Source: JAPPLG01 sp965199935 (GTDB lineage: Bacteria; Bdellovibrionota; Bdellovibrionia; Bdellovibrionales; UBA1609). Taken from it: a stretch of DNA of 64,000 bases. The stretch lies in the NCBI GenBank assembly GCA_965199935.1, contig CBDATD010000001.1, positions 310,001-374,000 on the forward strand. The letters are read 5' to 3'. The notes below the pieces were generated by a model. The model was not told where the DNA came from. It searched no databases and saw only the letters and a program-made list of their open reading frames with translations. A program made the position numbers and the translations under genes. This document shows positions 60,311 to 64,000 of this stretch, piece by piece (within the stretch, counting starts at the first letter, position 1; each line of letters begins with the position of its first letter).

Positions 60311-61900
60311 ATGATTTTATTCCAAAAAACTCTTAAAAGCCTGTTTACGGCGTGGGTTCTGCTTTTTTGCTCTTTTGTCTTCTCTGATACCCCTTTTTTA
60401 AATCCTTTGCTGTTCTCACCCCCTGCTGTTCCTTCTGCAGTGGTGCTGTCTCCTAAAACTCCTGTACCCCTCCTTTGCCCTCCTGGCATTCCGCCGCAAA
60501 TATGCATGGCCGCCACCAGTTTCCCCCTCATAAAGATGGACAAACAAACAGCTTCTATTCCAAAAATGTACACACCCACCATATACCAAGCAAAACCACT
60601 CTCATTGGAAAAGATAAAAAGGATGCTGGCGCAAAACAAATGGAGATCCTACAGATACTCACAAGACAGCAATAGATTTAGAGTGCTTTCCAAAAAAGAC
60701 AGAAACACCAGACCAACAGAAAATTATTACCGCATACATATTCAAGAAGATCAACAGGAGAACGCCCCTGCACAGGTGATCCAAGAGGAGAGCGTTGATG
60801 GACAGCAAAACCATCATGTTGGAGAACTCAGAGGTGTTTCCACTGCAGATATTTTACGCGCTGTAGAGTCTGCCTTCGCCCCTTCGGGGTCTCCAACTCA
60901 ACCCCCTGAGCAGACTGAAACAGAGCCAAAAACTGAGGAGCCTATTACGCTTGACACTCCTGTAGAAGCCATTGCCCTTAATTACAACAGCATCCCCAAA
61001 CAATGCCTGGATGCTGAAGATGCAAAAACAGAAGCTGTTTCTATGTGCATTAACTGCTCTGAGCAAATAAATAATAAATTAAAACAAAGCTCAACCAAGC
61101 TCCTTGGAGCTAACTTCAACCCCATATTCAACAGCAAGCTCTCCGCAAAAATAAACAATACAATTTGTCATCCAAGCAGTATGTCTGGAGTGAAGAGCAA
61201 TTTTGAGAAAAGCTGCGGCAATATCTCATTTGAAAACTACATCAGTAAAGTCTTGGTCTGCGAATCCTGTGAAAATAAAATTCCTCCAGCGCTCATGCTG
61301 GCCATGATGTCATTGGAAAGCTCTGGAAGATGTCCGTCGGCTGGAGATGACAGCAAAAGCAGAGGGCTTTTTCAAATCAACACCGCATATCACAAAGACC
61401 CCCCTGCCTGCAGCGCAAAACAAACAAAGCAAATCCAAACAGCCTCTCTTGAAAAACTCCGAAGTGATTTGCAGTGCTTGGACAACCCGGTTGCCAACCT
61501 CAAAAAAAGTATAGACATACTCAAAAATTTTCACAAAACAACCAACAAGTCTAACAGCAATTTTGACTGTCAGTCCCCCGATATGAACACTCAACAAACA
61601 GATCAATGGAGAAAAGCTTTAGCCAGCTATAACGGCGGAGACCGTCACATCAAATGGATGAAATACAAGAGAAGACCCACAGCCATCCCCTACGGCCAGT
61701 GGACAAAAATGAGCGATTGGGAAAAAATGAGAGTGCAATATTTTTTCTACAAAACAGCAAGCCCGCGCGTACGCATGGGCAACCTTGCCCACACAGAGGC
61801 CGCTCTTGGAGGAGTGGGAACCCCCGAAGGCCGGTTGAATCTATTTAATTTCTGGAAAGAAGCCCTTGGAAACAAAATTGATCTAAGTCAATGCCCATAG
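60311..61900 (+). CDS. Exported lytic transglycosylase (SLT fold)
   Basis: 529 residues. A signal peptide (about 1-25) precedes a Pro-rich segment, an acidic Pro/Gln/Glu linker, and a Cys-rich region (about 235-325). The catalytic SLT domain follows: PPALMLAMMSLESSGRC near residue 325 with the catalytic Glu, SRGLFQINTAY near 350 and ALASYNGGDRHI near 437. It would cleave peptidoglycan between MurNAc and GlcNAc. The many extra cysteines suggest a disulfide-stabilised variant. An AGG about 5 nt before ATG 60311 is a modest SD. Confidence 0.85.
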   Translation: MILFQKTLKSLFTAWVLLFCSFVFSDTPFLNPLLFSPPAVPSAVVLSPKTPVPLLCPPGIPPQICMAATSFPLIKMDKQTASIPKMYTPTIYQAKPLSLEKIKRMLAQNKWRSYRYSQDSNRFRVLSKKDRNTRPTENYYRIHIQEDQQENAPAQVIQEESVDGQQNHHVGELRGVSTADILRAVESAFAPSGSPTQPPEQTETEPKTEEPITLDTPVEAIALNYNSIPKQCLDAEDAKTEAVSMCINCSEQINNKLKQSSTKLLGANFNPIFNSKLSAKINNTICHPSSMSGVKSNFEKSCGNISFENYISKVLVCESCENKIPPALMLAMMSLESSGRCPSAGDDSKSRGLFQINTAYHKDPPACSAKQTKQIQTASLEKLRSDLQCLDNPVANLKKSIDILKNFHKTTNKSNSNFDCQSPDMNTQQTDQWRKALASYNGGDRHIKWMKYKRRPTAIPYGQWTKMSDWEKMRVQYFFYKTASPRVRMGNLAHTEAALGGVGTPEGRLNLFNFWKEALGNKIDLSQCP

Positions 61901-62018
61901 ATATTCATCATTTCAATAACAAAATGAGTCTTTAAAAAGGTCTTTTGAAAGGGTTAAAAAGGAGGCGGAAAGAAGAATTTCTGTTGAATGCATACAAAGA
62001 TTATAAGATATTCTCAAC

Positions 62019-63362
62019 ATGGATGATTTTGATTTAGTGATCAAGGATGGAATGGGGATTTTTCCCCACCCAGACAATGCTTATGAAATGATAGAAGAAC
62101 AGGCGGATATAGGAATTCGCAGAGGCCGTATTGTCAAAATAGGCTTCATCGAAAGAAACAAATGCTCCAATATTTTTTCTGCCAAAAACCTCCATGTCCT
62201 GCCGGGTCTTATGGACTGTCAAGTACACTTCAGAGAGCCTGGGATGGAGCATAAGGAAGACTTTGAGACAGGAAGCAAAAGCGCTTTACTCGGCGGCATT
62301 ACGGGAGTGTTTGAAATGCCCAACACCTTCCCCCCTACAACAAACGCTCAGGCTCTAAACGAAAAATTAAAAAGAGCTCAAAACAGATTCTACTGCGACT
62401 ATGCTTTTTTCGTGGGAGCCAGCCCTGAGAACAAAAATAATCTCCATGAACTGGAAAATTTAAAGGGCTGTTGCGGCGTGAAAATTTTTATGGGAAGCTC
62501 CACCGGCAGTCTGCTCTTAGATAAAGAAGAAGACTTGGAAATCATCATTAAAAATGGAAAAAGAAGAATAGCCGTTCACTCTGAAGATGAAGCCAGACTG
62601 ATTGAAAGAAAACAATTCATCCAGGAAGGCAAAGTGGAGTCTCACGCCCTGTGGAGAGACGAGCAGACAGCTTTGATTTCCACCAAAAAACTGATTCGCC
62701 TGGCTCAAAAACATCAAAGACCTGTACACGTTCTTCACGTCACCACAGCTGAGGAAATGGAATTCTTGTCACAGCAGAAAAAACAAACCGCCTCTGTAGA
62801 AGTCACCCCTCAGCACCTTACTTTATGCGCTCCGGAATGCTACAAACAACTTGGAGCTTTTGCACAGATGAACCCTCCTATACGAGGTGAAAGACATCTT
62901 AAAGCTTTGTGGGAAGGTGTTCAAAACGGCACAGTGGATATTATCGGTTCTGACCACGCCCCGCATACGTCAGAGGAAAAAAATAAAATCTATCCTCACA
63001 CTCCCTCCGGAATGCCGGGAGTGCAAACACTTTTACCTCTTTTGTTGAACCATCAACACCACAAGAAACTCAGCCTTCAGACTATTGTCCGATTGCTCGC
63101 TGTAAACCCTCATCATATATTTAAAATAAAGGAAAGAGGTTTGATTCAAAAAGGTTTTTTAGCTAACTTGACGCTTATTGATTTAAAAAAGGAGCAAAAA
63201 ATCACAAAGAACTGGCTGGCTTACAAATGTGGATGGTCTCCTTTTGAAAACTTGAAAACCACCGGTTGGCCTACAGCTGTGTTTCTCAGAGGGCAGTTGG
63301 CAATGAAAGAAGGTGAAATCATAAACTCAGCAAAGGGTCAGGAAATTGAATTCTTGGATTAA
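62019..63362 (+). CDS. pyrC: Dihydroorotase
   Basis: 447 residues of the amidohydrolase family. GLMDCQVHFREPG near residue 64 holds the first metal-binding His pair. GVKIFMGSSTGSLL near 153 has the Lys that is carboxylated, HVLHVTTAEEM near 235 is another ligand, and IIGSDHAPHTSEEK near 308 has the catalytic Asp. It closes carbamoyl-aspartate to dihydroorotate in pyrimidine synthesis; an allantoinase-like role is less likely. Its end overlaps the next gene by 17 nt. Confidence 0.92.
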   Translation: MDDFDLVIKDGMGIFPHPDNAYEMIEEQADIGIRRGRIVKIGFIERNKCSNIFSAKNLHVLPGLMDCQVHFREPGMEHKEDFETGSKSALLGGITGVFEMPNTFPPTTNAQALNEKLKRAQNRFYCDYAFFVGASPENKNNLHELENLKGCCGVKIFMGSSTGSLLLDKEEDLEIIIKNGKRRIAVHSEDEARLIERKQFIQEGKVESHALWRDEQTALISTKKLIRLAQKHQRPVHVLHVTTAEEMEFLSQQKKQTASVEVTPQHLTLCAPECYKQLGAFAQMNPPIRGERHLKALWEGVQNGTVDIIGSDHAPHTSEEKNKIYPHTPSGMPGVQTLLPLLLNHQHHKKLSLQTIVRLLAVNPHHIFKIKERGLIQKGFLANLTLIDLKKEQKITKNWLAYKCGWSPFENLKTTGWPTAVFLRGQLAMKEGEIINSAKGQEIEFLD

Positions 63363-63897
63363 AAACAGTGTTGTCTGTACTTTCTTATCCTTCACTTCAT
63401 TGAGTTTTTCTAATCCCTACTTCAGCAATAAAATACTTTCAGAAAACAACATCAACTTTTCCCTGGGTATTCCTCTTTTAACACCCCCTCACTCTTTTCA
63501 AAACAGCTTGGCCAAAAATTTAATCCTTCAAGGGGATTATCGAAAAGAATTAAAAAAAAAATGGAGAGTCCCTCTCATCATAAGAACGCGTTTAGAGATG
63601 GACCGCCAGTCCCATTTGAAATCTATGGCCGTATATCCCGGCATCCGGTTTCCAAATACAAACAGTAAAACTCCTATCTACTTTGGAGTGCTGTTAGGCG
63701 CAGGTTTTACAAAAAAAAATTATAAAACAAAATGGCCTTTCTATCTTCAAGCATTCACCGCGTACAGGGTTTATCAGTTCAACCGGCATGTTTCCACGTT
63801 GATTGAATTGAATGCTCAGTACTCCCTTCGAAGCTACAAATGGTGGAGACAGCCTGAATCGCTGTCTTTGTTGACCACCCTCGACATTAATTTTTAG
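63346..63897 (+). CDS. Small outer-membrane beta-barrel-like protein
   Basis: 183 residues. A signal peptide (about 1-22, SFTSLSFS) is followed by alternating hydrophobic/polar strands and a final TTLDINF with C-terminal Phe, as in outer-membrane barrels. The start is TTG 63346 inside the end of pyrC, with AAAGGG 9 nt upstream. No specific family recognised. Confidence 0.65.
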   Translation: MNSWIKNSVVCTFLSFTSLSFSNPYFSNKILSENNINFSLGIPLLTPPHSFQNSLAKNLILQGDYRKELKKKWRVPLIIRTRLEMDRQSHLKSMAVYPGIRFPNTNSKTPIYFGVLLGAGFTKKNYKTKWPFYLQAFTAYRVYQFNRHVSTLIELNAQYSLRSYKWWRQPESLSLLTTLDINF

Positions 63898-64000
63898 GAA
63901 TTAAAAGATATTTGATTTGTTTTTTTAAAAAGGGGCGAAGTGAAGGTGTGATTTTTTTTAAAAACTGATTAAATGAATCATAATCGCTCTCGGTCAAAAC
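63887..64000 (-). CDS. 3' end of a gene running off the window
   Basis: On the minus strand an open frame runs from the window edge to a TAA at 63889-63887, encoding VLTESDYDSFNQFLKKITPS, then a basic amphipathic tail ending LLIPKN. Its composition looks coding and it would converge on the barrel gene with an 11-nt overlap. Only 37 codons are visible, so the product cannot be named. Confidence 0.35.
   Translation of the reverse strand, partial: VLTESDYDSFNQFLKKITPSLRPFLKKQIKYLLIPKN

Overview
The window reads as a chromosomal segment of a Gram-negative bacterium of moderately low GC. Lipoprotein signals, outer-membrane beta-barrel proteins ending in Phe, menaquinone genes (menF, menD, menG), a mevalonate pathway with type 2 isopentenyl-diphosphate isomerase, pyruvate phosphate dikinase and several ankyrin or leucine-rich-repeat secreted proteins sit together. 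By inference only, this fits a Bdellovibrionota / former deltaproteobacterial lineage better than an enterobacterium. Most genes lie on the minus strand, many joined by 4-nt start/stop overlaps.

Layout. 1-6.6 kb: secreted ankyrin protein, NamZ-like muramidase, two lipoproteins, MTA/SAH-type deaminase. 6.7-11.6 kb: rpmI-rplT-fni-mvaA-phosphomevalonate kinase-mevalonate kinase, where every junction from rplT onward is a 4-nt NTGA overlap. 11.7-15.7 kb: HAD-membrane protein, MerT-like and MerP-like proteins, an AAA+ activator with a degenerate GAFTGA loop, and a Xer-like recombinase. 16-25.2 kb: second ankyrin protein, fumC, menD-menF, Zn-ribbon protein, DAHP synthase, menG, chorismate synthase, and two related small exported proteins. 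25.2-31.7 kb: a secreted protein with eleven 35-residue repeats, then aroB, aroA (frameshifted) and a three-domain aroK-aroD-aroE fusion. This order is that of the fungal/protist pentafunctional AROM polypeptide. 31.7-43.4 kb: a 1198-residue exported membrane protein, an LRR protein, an SMC ATPase with no visible hinge, ppdK and glyS. 43.9-47.7 kb: Mrp ATPase without its cysteine pair, tRNA-Arg, CutA and an outer-membrane protein operon.

47.9-54.4 kb looks like an accessory island beside tRNA-Pro. It holds an integrase remnant, degenerate tandem repeats, a GmrSD-like DUF262/DUF1524 protein, a decayed AT-rich membrane gene, an AbiEi-like regulator, a NYN-domain protein and a nucleotidyltransferase with a small overlapping partner. 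54.5-64 kb returns to housekeeping genes (maf, ogt, FMN-dependent glutamate-synthase-like protein plus cupin, lytic transglycosylase, dihydroorotase) and unknown exported proteins. One of these has an (ATCA)n tract in its probable promoter.

Functionally, the window holds most of the shikimate pathway (DAHP synthase, aroB, aroK-D-E, aroA, aroC), the chorismate branch to menaquinone (menF, menD, menG) and most of the mevalonate route to isoprenoids, so quinone head group and tail synthesis lie close together. The points I would check first are the AROM-collinear cluster with its aroA frameshift, the hinge-less SMC, the 35-residue repeat protein, and the repeat-tract promoter at 55.5 kb.
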